DNA of 64,000 nt from Streptomyces shenzhenensis (GTDB lineage: Bacteria > Actinomycetota > Actinomycetes > Streptomycetales > Streptomycetaceae), in NCBI RefSeq assembly GCF_003688995.1, contig NZ_PENI01000023.1, positions 1-64,000 on the forward strand. The letters are read 5' to 3'. The notes below the pieces were generated by a model. The model saw only the letters and a list, made by a program, of their open reading frames with translations. It did no database searches and had not been told where the DNA came from. A program made the translations under genes and the position numbers. Shown piece after piece: positions 39,066-47,249 of the stretch (position 1 is its first letter; each line of letters starts with the position of its first letter).

Positions 39066-40026
39066 GGAAGAGCAGCCCTCCGTAGTACCAGCCCGAGCCC
39101 ACGGCCGGCGTGTAGCAGAGGTCCCCGGGCTTCAGCCGGCCGTCCCGTGACATCTCGGAGAGCACGATGGGCACCGAGGCGCTGCCGGTGTTCGCGCGCG
39201 CCTCGTAGTTGGTGACGAAGCGCTCCTCCGGGATGCCGAGACGTTCCCGTACGGCGGTGTGCAGCTGACCTGTCCCGGGGTGCGGCACCACCCAGTCGAT
39301 CTCGTCCATCTTCGTGCCCGAGCGGGCCAGCATCCGGGTCGCCAGGTCGGCGTGGGAGTCGGCCGCGATGGAGACCAGGTCGCGGCTGCTCTTGATCCAC
39401 CCGTTGGGCGGGTAGACGGTGATCGTCTCCCGGCCGGAGCCGTCGCTGATCAGCAGTGAGTCCCACAGCCCCGCGTCCGCGTCCGCCCCGCGCGACAGCA
39501 CGGCCGCACCGGCCGCGTCGCCCACGATCAGTTCGCCCTTGCTGCCTGGTCGGACCCGGCGCGAGAACCGCTCGCTGGAGATGACCAGCGCGTTGCGCCA
39601 GCCAGTGTGCGCCCCGAAGAGCGCCGCTGCTGTCTGGACCCCGTGCACGAACCCCGTACAGGCACCGCACACGTCAAAGGCGAGCGCCTGGTCCGCGCCC
39701 AGCAGGTGCGCGGCGTGCGGCCCCCACTCGGGGACGAACTGGCGGTCCGTCCAGTTGCTGAAGACCAGCAGGTCGACCTCGCGGGCCGTGACACCCGCCT
39801 GCTCGAGGGCCGCACGCGCGGCGCGCACTCCCATGTATGCGGGTGTCTCCTCCTCGTCCGCGACATGGCGGCTGCGGACGTCGAGCCGGCCGATGACGGC
39901 CTCGTCCACCGCGTTGCCCGCGGGGTCGTCGGCGCTCCCGTTCTCGACCAGGAGGCGTGGGTAGTAGTGCCCGAATCCGGACAGGCGCAGACCGCTCTCG
40001 CGCCACAGGGAGGTCTCGTTGCGCAT
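39058..40026 (-). CDS. FabH-type (KAS III) synthase 2 (cluster)
   Basis: A 322-residue thiolase-fold KAS III protein with a complete active site: Cys123 in DVCGACTGFVHG, His249 in WVVPHPGTGQ and Asn279 in ARANTGSASV. The C-H-N triad means it can catalyse decarboxylative condensation, or acyl transfer as in PqsB/PqsC and the CerJ group. The N-terminus SGFGHYYPRLLVENG is the usual 'G.g.y.P...v.N'. Unlike primary FabH, the gene is not near fabD/acpP/fabF. Start ATG 40026 (RBS AGAGATGC weak). It is separated from FabH-type 1 by 65 bases, which may contain a second ribosome-binding site or internal promoter. Confidence 0.9.
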   Translation of the reverse strand: MRNETSLWRESGLRLSGFGHYYPRLLVENGSADDPAGNAVDEAVIGRLDVRSRHVADEEETPAYMGVRAARAALEQAGVTAREVDLLVFSNWTDRQFVPEWGPHAAHLLGADQALAFDVCGACTGFVHGVQTAAALFGAHTGWRNALVISSERFSRRVRPGSKGELIVGDAAGAAVLSRGADADAGLWDSLLISDGSGRETITVYPPNGWIKSSRDLVSIAADSHADLATRMLARSGTKMDEIDWVVPHPGTGQLHTAVRERLGIPEERFVTNYEARANTGSASVPIVLSEMSRDGRLKPGDLCYTPAVGSGWYYGGLLFRV

Positions 40027-40091
40027 CTCTCGTCTTCCCGTACTGTGCGGTGGCTGCCGGGGGCCGCCCGGCGGATGAGGGGTCGTCCGGA

Positions 40092-41129
40092 TCACGGAAT
40101 CCGCAGGAGCATCGCGCCCCAGCTGAAGCCACGGCCGATGCCGATCGTCACGACGAGATCGCCGGAGCGGATCTTCCCGGAGCGGAGATTCTCGGAGAGG
40201 CAGCTGGGGATGGAGACGCTGGAGGTGTTGCCGCGCTCCTGGATATTGGTGAGGAGCCGCTCGCCGGGGATACCCAGCGTCCGGCACACCTGGTTGATCA
40301 TGTTCAGGTTGCCCTGGTGCGGGACGAACCAGTCGATGTCGTCCACCGACAGCCCGTTGCGCTCCAGGATCTCCTGGCCCACGTGGGAGAGCAGCTGCGG
40401 GCCGACCGCGCCGACCTCACGGCCGCGCATCAGCATCTTGTCGTTCTCGTCGATGTCGAAGGCGTCGAAGTACGAGCCGTCCGCGTGCAGCGCCACGTCC
40501 AGCAGACCGCGCTTCTCGGTCTGCGCCGACCAGACCGCCGCCGCGGCTCCCGCCCCGAACAGCGCCGAGTACCGGTAGTCGAAGTTCAGGATCGGGCGCG
40601 GGTTCTCCGCGCAGACGACCAGCGCGTTGCGCATGCCGAGCGCCGGGAGCATCGCGGCGGCGGTGGCGGTGCCGTACATGAAGCCGGCGCAGGCCACCGA
40701 GGTCACGTCGAAGCAGGTGGCGTGGCGCAGCCCGACCTGCTTCTGCAGCGGCAGCGAGATGTCCATGTAGTTGTTGGTCGCGCTGGAGGGATTGGTACGC
40801 GGCCGGGTGGTGGAGGTCGTGCCGATGACGAGGTCGATGTCGTCGGGGTCCAGGCCGGCGGCGGTCAGGGCGTCGTCCACCGCCTTGGCCGCCATCTCCA
40901 CCGCCCGCTCCTTCTCGTCGGCCGGCCAGTGGCGGCTGACGATCCCGGTGTTCTCGCGGATCCAGGCGTCGTCGATGCCCAGCGCGTCGAGCTGCTCGAA
41001 GTAGGCGTTGGTGACCGGCTCGCCGGGGAAGTAGTGGCCGATCCCGGCGAGCCGTACGGGAGCGATCGCGGTGGGCGGCAGGGGGCGGAGCCGGGCCGTC
41101 GCCGGGTCGGGGGCGGTGGTGGTGGTCAT
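40092..41129 (-). CDS. FabH-type (KAS III) synthase 1 (cluster)
   Basis: A 345-residue KAS III protein. Active-site residues are Cys147 in DVTSVACAGFMYG, His271 in WFVPHQGNLNMI and Asn301 in QERGNTSSVS, all intact. GIGHYFPGEPVTNAYFEQL and IRENTGIVSRHWPADE ('...GI..R...') are clear FabH N-terminal landmarks, and GIGRGFSWGAMLLR is the usual end. It retains more of the true FabH pattern than KAS III 2. Two KAS III genes together recall PqsB/PqsC or double-FabH systems, where one chooses the starter. ATG 41129 gives a 4-base overlap with the CoA-transferase. Confidence 0.9.
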   Translation of the reverse strand: MTTTTAPDPATARLRPLPPTAIAPVRLAGIGHYFPGEPVTNAYFEQLDALGIDDAWIRENTGIVSRHWPADEKERAVEMAAKAVDDALTAAGLDPDDIDLVIGTTSTTRPRTNPSSATNNYMDISLPLQKQVGLRHATCFDVTSVACAGFMYGTATAAAMLPALGMRNALVVCAENPRPILNFDYRYSALFGAGAAAAVWSAQTEKRGLLDVALHADGSYFDAFDIDENDKMLMRGREVGAVGPQLLSHVGQEILERNGLSVDDIDWFVPHQGNLNMINQVCRTLGIPGERLLTNIQERGNTSSVSIPSCLSENLRSGKIRSGDLVVTIGIGRGFSWGAMLLRIP

Positions 41130-42904
41130 CGGTAGCAGCCTTCCGGGTCCATGGTGCGCAGCAGAGCCAGTTCTTCGGTGGTGACGGCCTTCTCGACGGT
41201 CAGGAACCGGCCGACCCCCGTGGAGGCATCGGGGAAGGTCCAGCCGGTGAGGTCGCGTACCGCCGCCTCCGGCCCGTCGGGGAGGTCCTGCCCGGTGCGG
41301 CCCCGGCCCGGCACCGGTGGCAGCCAGGTCGTCAGCTCGAAGGGCATGCCGGGCCCCGGCCGGGTGAAGCGCCCGAACTGGCTGACCACATCGCGGACCC
41401 GCAGGCCGGGACTGGTGAGGTGGGTCAACCGGGGCACGTAGCGGCGGGCCGAGGCGACCGCGATCACCACGCAGTCCACGGACGAGGCGATGTCGTTGGC
41501 CCCGCCGGAGCCGGTGATCCAGCGGCCGTCGGGCAGCAGCGTCGTGTTGATGTTGGCGTCCGGGTCGATCTCGGCGGCGGAGAGCACGCCCAGGCAGCGC
41601 GGGTTGGCGGCCACCGCGCCGCCCAGCGTCTCGGCGACACCGGCGAGCATCCGCGAGCGCTCGGCGTGGCGCTGGCTGAAGAGGAAGACATCGCCGGGCT
41701 CGGGGTCCATGGACTGCAGACCCAGCTCGGCGGCCACCTGCACCTGGATGCCGTCGTCGGCCAGCAGCCGGGCCGCAAGCCACGCGGACATGTGCGAGGT
41801 GCCGATCCCGGCGAGCAGCGTGTCGTAGCCGCGCTCCCGGACCAGATCGGCGACCGCGCGGGCGCCGAGCACGATGAGCTGCTCCTGCTCGGTGGGGGCG
41901 CCGGACCCGTCCGCCGGGCTCCGGACCTGCTCCGGAGTGCCCGGGGGAGCGGGGAAGACCAGCGCGGCGCGGCGCTTCTCGCCCAGCCGCTCCAGGTAGT
42001 CGGCGTGGCTCTCCACCCCGCCGACCCACTTCTCGTACCAGTCGGCGGCGGTCTCGGGGGCCTTGCAGGCGGCCACGATGTCGGTGAGGAACGTGTAGTC
42101 GTCCAAGTAGCCGTCGACACCGGCCAGTCCGCCCGTACGCAGCGACTGCGGGTGGGCGCCGAGCGGTGTCTCGCACAGGCCCAGCACACGGGCGGCAGGG
42201 ATGACCACCCGGTCCGGCATCGCCGCGATCACCTCGTCGTCGACGATCGCCTCCACGGAGGCCAGCACACCCTCGGTGGCGGCGTACGCGGCCCAGGCAC
42301 CCTCGCCCAGCGGGGGACAGGCCACCACGTTGCCCCGGCGGTCGGCGACGACGCCGTGGAACAGAGTGAAGCGCGGACGCAGCGGGCTGAGCAGGGTGAC
42401 GGACCGCTCGGGGTCCTCGGGGTGGGGCACCAGGTGGAGGGCGCCCTCCTTGCCGTTGCGCAGGTCGGTCTCGGCGAGCATCGAGCCGGTGGTGGCGAAG
42501 GGCTGGCCGAGCGCTGCGGCCATCAGCCGCTGGGTGTAGCTGAGCAGCGACCACATCTCCACCTCGAACGGCCTGCCCTCGGCGAGTTCGCGGTAGAGAC
42601 GGTTGGGGCGCGGCGAGGGGAAGGTGTCACCGACGAAGCCCGTGATCACCTTTCGTACGGCACCGGAGAGGGCGAGCGCGTGGGCGCTGGAGTGCACGGC
42701 GGTGGTGCTCACCGTCAGACTGTGGCTTCCGGCGAAGGCCCGGCACACCGCGTTGAGGAGGGCGTTAGGCCGTGACATGGTCGCCGCCGCGTGCACGTGG
42801 TCGCCCTCGCGGACGAAGTGGCGCACCAGGTCGTCGGGCCCGGTGGCCAGGTAGGGGGCGGTCCGGCGGCCGGCGGTGGAGGGGCGCTCGGGCGCTGTTG
42901 TCAT
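41126..42904 (-). CDS. Fused two-domain family I CoA-transferase (cluster)
   Basis: A 592-residue protein equivalent to the alpha and beta subunits of glutaconate/3-oxoacid CoA-transferases joined in one chain. The N-half has VREGDHVHAAATMSRPNALLNAV and the 'GSMLAETDLRNGKEGAL' region. The C-half has DTLLAGIGTSHMSAWLAARLLADDGIQVQVAAELGL (the Glu of AELG aligns with the S-E-N-G-type catalytic Glu of beta subunits) and GSGGANDIASSVD, typical of beta subunits. Family I transferases swap CoA through a gamma-glutamyl-CoA intermediate. In the cluster it could activate a free acid by exchange or recycle CoA. ATG 42904 overlaps the ketosynthase by 4 bases. Confidence 0.82.
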   Translation of the reverse strand: MTTAPERPSTAGRRTAPYLATGPDDLVRHFVREGDHVHAAATMSRPNALLNAVCRAFAGSHSLTVSTTAVHSSAHALALSGAVRKVITGFVGDTFPSPRPNRLYRELAEGRPFEVEMWSLLSYTQRLMAAALGQPFATTGSMLAETDLRNGKEGALHLVPHPEDPERSVTLLSPLRPRFTLFHGVVADRRGNVVACPPLGEGAWAAYAATEGVLASVEAIVDDEVIAAMPDRVVIPAARVLGLCETPLGAHPQSLRTGGLAGVDGYLDDYTFLTDIVAACKAPETAADWYEKWVGGVESHADYLERLGEKRRAALVFPAPPGTPEQVRSPADGSGAPTEQEQLIVLGARAVADLVRERGYDTLLAGIGTSHMSAWLAARLLADDGIQVQVAAELGLQSMDPEPGDVFLFSQRHAERSRMLAGVAETLGGAVAANPRCLGVLSAAEIDPDANINTTLLPDGRWITGSGGANDIASSVDCVVIAVASARRYVPRLTHLTSPGLRVRDVVSQFGRFTRPGPGMPFELTTWLPPVPGRGRTGQDLPDGPEAAVRDLTGWTFPDASTGVGRFLTVEKAVTTEELALLRTMDPEGCYR

Positions 42905-44193
42905 GCGTGCTCCAGGGCCATGGCGGAGGTCTGCGAGCCGAATGCGAAGGACAGCGAGACCGCGAGGTCGATCTCGGTGTCCCGCGGCCCCTCGGCGACG
43001 TGGTCGTAGTCGCACTCGGGGTCCGGCGTGAGGTGGTTGGCGGTCCGGGCCAGCCGCTGGTGGTGGAGCATCAGCGAGGTGGCGGCGACGTTGATGATCC
43101 CGGCCATGCCGAACGTGTGGCCGTAGACGGGCTTGTTGGAGCCGTGCGGCGGCAGGTCGGCGTCGTCGTGGCGCGGCAGCAGCCGGCGCAGGGCCCGGCT
43201 CTCGGCGATGTCGTTGTACCGGGTGGCGGTGCCGTGGCCGCAGACGTAGCCGATCTCCTCGGGCTTGCGCCCGGCGTCGTCGAGCAGGCCCGCGACGACC
43301 GAGGCGGTGACATCACCGACCAGGTCCATGCTGGTGGCGTGGCCGGCCTCGTTGAGGGCGCGGTGGCCCAGGATCCGGGCGTAGATCCGCGCGCCGCGCG
43401 ACCGGGCTGACGACTCCCGCTCCAGGCAGAGCGTCATGGCGCCCTCGCCGAGGGCGAATCCGCGCCGGCTCTTGTCATAGGGGCGCACGGCGGTGACGGG
43501 ATCCTCGCTCTCCGGCGAGAGCACCCCGTCACCGAGGGCCAGGTAGCAGCGGGCGACCTCGGGGACGATGGGGAACTCGTGCCCGCCGGCGAGGACCACG
43601 TCGGCGCTGCCGGAGCGCAGCTCGCGCAGGGCGAGGCCGATCGCGTGGTGGCCGCCGACGCAGGCGCTGCTGAGCGTGGTGACCAGACCGCTCGCGCCGA
43701 CGTCGATGGCGGCCAGAGTGGCCGGGCAGCCGGCCAGCCCGCGGAACATGGCCGTCGCCCTGCCCCCGTACGGATCCTGCTCCGGATCCGCCGCGATGGT
43801 CTCGGCCCACCAGGACAGCGGCCCGCGGGACGAGGACTGGACGATGCTCAGGCGCTCCGGGGCGATCTGGCCCCGGGCGATTCCGGCATCCTTCAGCGCG
43901 TCGCTGACGGCGGCCATGGTCGCGAGGATGTCCCGGTTGTACTTGGCGGCGTGCGCCGGGAGGAGGTCCGGCAGCCGGGCCGAGACGTCGAACTCACCGA
44001 GCTGCGCGGCCGCGTGGACGGGCAGCCCGGCAGCGGCGAACGCGGGCTTCTCCAGCCGGCTCACCTGCGAGGTGCCGGTGGAGACATGGCCCCAGAAGGC
44101 ATGGACATCGGGAGTGCCGGGCAGCACGCACCCGATGCCGGTCAGCACGATGGGATCGGAGGGGTCCGGGGAATGGGCTCGGCTGCTGTCCAT
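42901..44193 (-). CDS. Beta-ketoacyl synthase C, intact active site; first gene of operon (cluster)
   Basis: A 430-residue FabF/KAS II-type enzyme. Catalytic residues are all visible: Cys178 in TLSSACVGG, His320 in CGHGTAT, and Lys354 plus His359 in SNKPVYGHTFGMAG. LTGIGCVLP is the standard opening ('vTG.G.v.p'), and RPYDKSRRGFALGEGAMTL is the conserved 'RPfd..r.Gf..gEGa..l' block. Of three KAS II paralogues it is the only one able to run normal decarboxylative Claisen condensation. It begins the main operon (ATG 44193). Upstream lies a terminator of the ABC operon and a 160-base region where the main promoter should sit. It runs by 4-base overlaps into the CoA-transferase. Confidence 0.92.
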   Translation of the reverse strand: MDSSRAHSPDPSDPIVLTGIGCVLPGTPDVHAFWGHVSTGTSQVSRLEKPAFAAAGLPVHAAAQLGEFDVSARLPDLLPAHAAKYNRDILATMAAVSDALKDAGIARGQIAPERLSIVQSSSRGPLSWWAETIAADPEQDPYGGRATAMFRGLAGCPATLAAIDVGASGLVTTLSSACVGGHHAIGLALRELRSGSADVVLAGGHEFPIVPEVARCYLALGDGVLSPESEDPVTAVRPYDKSRRGFALGEGAMTLCLERESSARSRGARIYARILGHRALNEAGHATSMDLVGDVTASVVAGLLDDAGRKPEEIGYVCGHGTATRYNDIAESRALRRLLPRHDDADLPPHGSNKPVYGHTFGMAGIINVAATSLMLHHQRLARTANHLTPDPECDYDHVAEGPRDTEIDLAVSLSFAFGSQTSAMALEHA

Positions 44194-44354
44194 GGACCGA
44201 AGCTAACTGCCCTTACATGAGCCTCGATATGGCCGTCAAGTACTCATGCGCGCCTTATTTGATGACTGCCGGTACTCGGCTCCCGGGCCGTACGGCGACA
44301 CCTCGCCACCCGAACGCCATCGCCCGCGGCGCTCCCGTCCCGTACGCACACCGA

Positions 44355-44389
44355 CGGCCCGGCACCTCCGGGAAGGCGGTGCCGGGCCG
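44355..44389 (-). terminator. Strong hairpin terminator after the ABC permease gene
   Basis: CGGCCCGGCACC and GGTGCCGGGCCG form a perfect 12-base stem with an 11-base loop, 26 bases beyond the permease stop on the minus strand. It separates the exporter operon from the ketosynthase operon, which must therefore have its own promoter near 44200-44350. Confidence 0.8.
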
Positions 44390-44414
44390 CTGCGGGATCG
44401 TGTGGGTGTCCGGT

Positions 44415-45221
44415 TCAGGCGTTCTTGATGTCGCGCCGGTCCACGGCGTACGTACCGGCGGCGACGACCACGACCGAGAAAGCCACCAGCAGCGCGACCC
44501 CACCCCAGGGGACTCCGTCGAGCAGCGGGTCGTTGCCCAGCGCCCACTCCCAGGGGGAGACGTTCACCAGCGGCTTCAGGGCGTCGGACATCGGCCCGAT
44601 GGCGTGCAGCAGGTACCCGACGACGAGCACGCCCGCCGCCACGCCCAGCGCGGGACCGCGCCCGAAGCCGAACCCGACGACGGCGTACGCGACCCCCGCG
44701 TGCAACACGGCCAGCAGGGCGACCGTGAGCGTCACCGCCGCCACCCCGCCCCCGGAGACGTCCATGTCGAAGGCGACGACCGAGCCGTACACCGACAGCC
44801 AGACCAGGACACTGGTGAGGACCAGGCCGAATGTCACGCACAGGAAGCGCACCAGGAAGACCCGGCGGCGGGCGACCGGCAGCGCGAGCAGCAGTTCGAG
44901 CCGCCCCGCCTCCTCGTCCCCGCCGGTCAGGGCGGTGGTGGCGGTGACGGCCATCAGGCCGAGGAGCAGCGGCAGCAGGACCGCGTACAGGTTCCCCTTG
45001 AGGTAGCCGCTCGCGCTGCCGAGCTGGTCGATCCCGAACGCCGCGGCCACGTCCGGGGACACGCCGGAGGAGAAGTCCTCCAGGGCGCCGGAGCTCTCCA
45101 TCGAGGGCCAGGCGCCGACGACGGAGAGTGCGAGTACGACCAGCGCGGCCGACCAGGCGATCAGTGTGCGCTGCTGGATCTGTACTCCGCGCCGGAAGAT
45201 CTCCGAGCTGGGCGATGACAT
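44415..45221 (-). CDS. ABC exporter membrane protein (cluster)
   Basis: A 268-residue ABC-2-type permease with six hydrophobic helices: LIAWSAALVVLALSVVGA, LYAVLLPLLLGLMAVTATTAL, FLVRFLCVTFGLVLTSVLVWLSVYG, VAAVTLTVALLAVLHAGVAYAVVGFGFG, LGVAAGVLVVGYLLHAIG and a final one. ETGDEEAGRLELLLALPVARRRV (split: 'GGDEEAGRLELLLALPV') is the cytosolic loop typical of the CcmB/NodJ-like exporters. It is encoded after its ATPase with a 73-base gap and ends before a strong terminator. It probably exports the cluster product. Confidence 0.86.
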   Translation of the reverse strand: MSSPSSEIFRRGVQIQQRTLIAWSAALVVLALSVVGAWPSMESSGALEDFSSGVSPDVAAAFGIDQLGSASGYLKGNLYAVLLPLLLGLMAVTATTALTGGDEEAGRLELLLALPVARRRVFLVRFLCVTFGLVLTSVLVWLSVYGSVVAFDMDVSGGGVAAVTLTVALLAVLHAGVAYAVVGFGFGRGPALGVAAGVLVVGYLLHAIGPMSDALKPLVNVSPWEWALGNDPLLDGVPWGGVALLVAFSVVVVAAGTYAVDRRDIKNA

Positions 45222-45294
45222 GTGTTTCCCTTCTGGCCGGCCCGGGGGGACGGCCTTGATGACTGAGACCCGTGGCGTTGGTGTCCGGCGGTCG

Positions 45295-46251
45295 CTACCG
45301 CACCGGGTCGGCGGCCGGGGAGGGCTCCTTGGCCGTGGAGCTCCGGCTGCCGGGGACGCCCTGCTGGTAGTACTCCAGGAACGCCTCCTCCAGGTCCGGT
45401 TCGGGCGCGGTGAGCGTCCTGATCCGGTGGCCCGCCAGGAATGTGAGCAGCGCGTCGGGCGAGCCGGCCCACGTGAGGGAGACCTCCTGGCCGTCCGGCC
45501 GCCGTCGCTCCACGGCCGATGCCCCGTCCAGGGCGGCCAGCGCGGCGAGCGGGACGTCCTCGTCCTCCGCGAAGGTGATGTGGAAGCGCTGTGCGGCCCG
45601 GCGGCGCAGCTCCTGCGTCGGCCCGGAGGCGGCCAGCTTGCCGTCCTGGAGCACCGCGACCAGGTTGGCGACCCGCTCGACCTCGGAGAGGATGTGCGAG
45701 GAGAGCAGCACGCTCTGCCCGTTGTCCCGGGCCTCCTCGACGGTGGTGAGGAACACCTGCTGCATCAACGGGTCCAGCCCGTTGGTCGGTTCGTCCAGGA
45801 TGAGCAGCTCCGGCCGGGCCATGAAGGCGCCTACCAGGCCGACCTTGCGGCGGTTGCCGGTGGAGAGCCCGCGCACCTTCCGGGACACGTCGACGCCGAA
45901 CCGCTGGACCAACTCGTCGCGGTAGGCGGTGTCGCGCAGCCCCCGCAGCCGCCCCCAGGAGGTCAGCGTCTGCCCGACGGTCAGCCGTTCGTCCAGCCGC
46001 AGTTCGCCGGGCAGATAGCCGATGCGCCGTCGGACCTCGGGTTCGGTCGGATCCTGGCCGAACACCCGGACCCGGCCCGACGTGGGCCGGGACAGGCCCA
46101 TGAGCATACGGATCGTGGTGCTCTTGCCCGCTCCGTTGGGCCCCAGGTATCCGTAGACCACGCTCGGGGGGACTGTCAGGTTCAGCTGGCTCAACGCGGT
46201 GAAGTCACCGAACTTCTTGGTGACATCAGTGCATTCGATGAGAGGGGTCAC
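45295..46251 (-). CDS. ABC exporter ATP-binding protein (cluster)
   Basis: A 318-residue ATPase of the DrrA/antibiotic-export type: Walker A GPNGAGKST, Q-loop YLPGELRLDE, signature LSTGNRRKVGLV (usual LSxGxxRR), Walker B LLILDEPTNGLDP and switch SSHILSEVERV. A C-terminal regulatory domain of about 90 residues is present. The LSTGN signature differs from LSGGQ but is common in DrrA-like proteins. Start GTG 46251 was chosen because it aligns with the expected N-terminus (TPLIECTDVTKKFG). The 190-base upstream gap contains the CTGAATCTGAT motif. Confidence 0.9.
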   Translation of the reverse strand: MTPLIECTDVTKKFGDFTALSQLNLTVPPSVVYGYLGPNGAGKSTTIRMLMGLSRPTSGRVRVFGQDPTEPEVRRRIGYLPGELRLDERLTVGQTLTSWGRLRGLRDTAYRDELVQRFGVDVSRKVRGLSTGNRRKVGLVGAFMARPELLILDEPTNGLDPLMQQVFLTTVEEARDNGQSVLLSSHILSEVERVANLVAVLQDGKLAASGPTQELRRRAAQRFHITFAEDEDVPLAALAALDGASAVERRRPDGQEVSLTWAGSPDALLTFLAGHRIRTLTAPEPDLEEAFLEYYQQGVPGSRSSTAKEPSPAADPVR

Positions 46252-46389
46252 GTCTCTTCTGCTCTCTCCTCTTGCGTCCACGGCTCTTGCGTCCGCGGTC
46301 GGCCGGGGGCGTCCGGCGGGCATTCGAGGGCATCGGGGGTGGGGGCGTCAGCGGTCTGCCGTACGGTGCGGCAGTTCGTTCACTGATTA

Positions 46390-46403
46390 CTGAATCTGAT
46401 CAA
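46390..46403 (+). promoter_or_regulatory. Putative cluster operator B (CTGAATCTGATCAA)
   Basis: CTGAATCTGATCAA lies about 139-152 bases before the exporter ATPase start, in an A+T-rich island (CACTGATTACTGAATC onward). It matches 12 of 14 bases of the copy at 27705-27718, but in opposite orientation relative to its gene. A CTGATTA half-repeat lies immediately upstream. Confidence 0.4.
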
Positions 46404-46442
46404 TAAGATTACCGACGCGCCTCGCCTGCTGCAACGAAGCAC

Positions 46443-47249
46443 TCACCTTCCGTGGCCCGAAATGCTCTGGTCATCGGCGTGCGACGGGTCACGGTTCGCG
46501 GCGGAAGCGGCCTGCCACCAGTAGCCGTTCTCCACACCGAGTGCCGCTGTGCGGTCCAGATGCCCGGAGTCCCGCAGCAGCCGGACCCCCGCCTCCAGCA
46601 GCGCCGGATTCCCCTCGGCCACGGAGGCCGCCAGCGCCCGCGCCTCGGCGAGCGCCCCGCCGTCGGGCACGGTGCGTTCCACCGCGCCCAGTCGGGCCAG
46701 CTCGTCCGCCCGTACGCGCTCCCCGGGGATCAGCAGCATCCTGGCGGCCACTCCGCGGCCGGCCCGCCGCACCAGCGAGTGCACCGCGCCACCGCCCGGC
46801 ACGGCGCCGACCCCCAGTTCCGGAAGACCGAACAGGGAACCCTCGCCGGCCACCACCAGGTCGCAGGCCAGGGCCAGTTCGAGCCCGCCCCCGAGTGCAT
46901 ATCCCTCGACGGCCGCCACCACGGGGAAGGGGGCCTCGTGCAACGCCGAGAACACGGTACGGAAGCAGGCCCGCCGCACCGCGCGGCGCGACAGGTCCCG
47001 CCAGTCGGGTTCGCGGGTGTCTGCACCACTGGAGAAGGTCCCGCCGGCCCCGGTGACCACCAGCGCGCCCGGTGCGTCCCTGCCCCGCTCCGTCAACCTG
47101 CCTAATTCATGGGCGAGTTGACCCAACATCGCGGTGGACATCGCATTGCGGCGGTGTGGCCGGTTCAGTGTGAGGGTGACTACCCGCCCGTGTCGCTCGA
47201 CCAGCAGAGGGCTGTCCGCTGTGCCGGTGGTCGTCTCCTGGGGGTTCAT
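46443..47249 (-). CDS. Enoyl-CoA hydratase/isomerase-family protein 2 (cluster)
   Basis: A 268-residue crotonase. VVTLTLNRPHRRNAM, VVTGAGGTFSSGADTREPDWRDL, VVAAVEGYALGGGLELALACDLVVAGEGSLFGLPELGVGAVPGGG. Both catalytic glutamates of classical hydratases are present (GGGLELA and LPELGVG), unlike crotonase 1, so this one may be a true enoyl-CoA hydratase. It overlaps the LuxR gene by 4 bases, forming a small operon LuxR-crotonase at the cluster's upstream end. ECH inside a cluster with AMP-ligase and KAS III enzymes suggests processing of CoA-bound acyl chains. Confidence 0.9.
   Translation of the reverse strand: MNPQETTTGTADSPLLVERHGRVVTLTLNRPHRRNAMSTAMLGQLAHELGRLTERGRDAPGALVVTGAGGTFSSGADTREPDWRDLSRRAVRRACFRTVFSALHEAPFPVVAAVEGYALGGGLELALACDLVVAGEGSLFGLPELGVGAVPGGGAVHSLVRRAGRGVAARMLLIPGERVRADELARLGAVERTVPDGGALAEARALAASVAEGNPALLEAGVRLLRDSGHLDRTAALGVENGYWWQAASAANRDPSHADDQSISGHGR

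Noticed and set aside
44415..46251. Considered whether the ABC genes are outside the biosynthetic cluster because of the strong terminator at 44355-44389.
   Set aside because: Same direction, flanked on both sides by cluster genes, and sharing a promoter motif with the GbsR operon, so an export role within the cluster is more likely.
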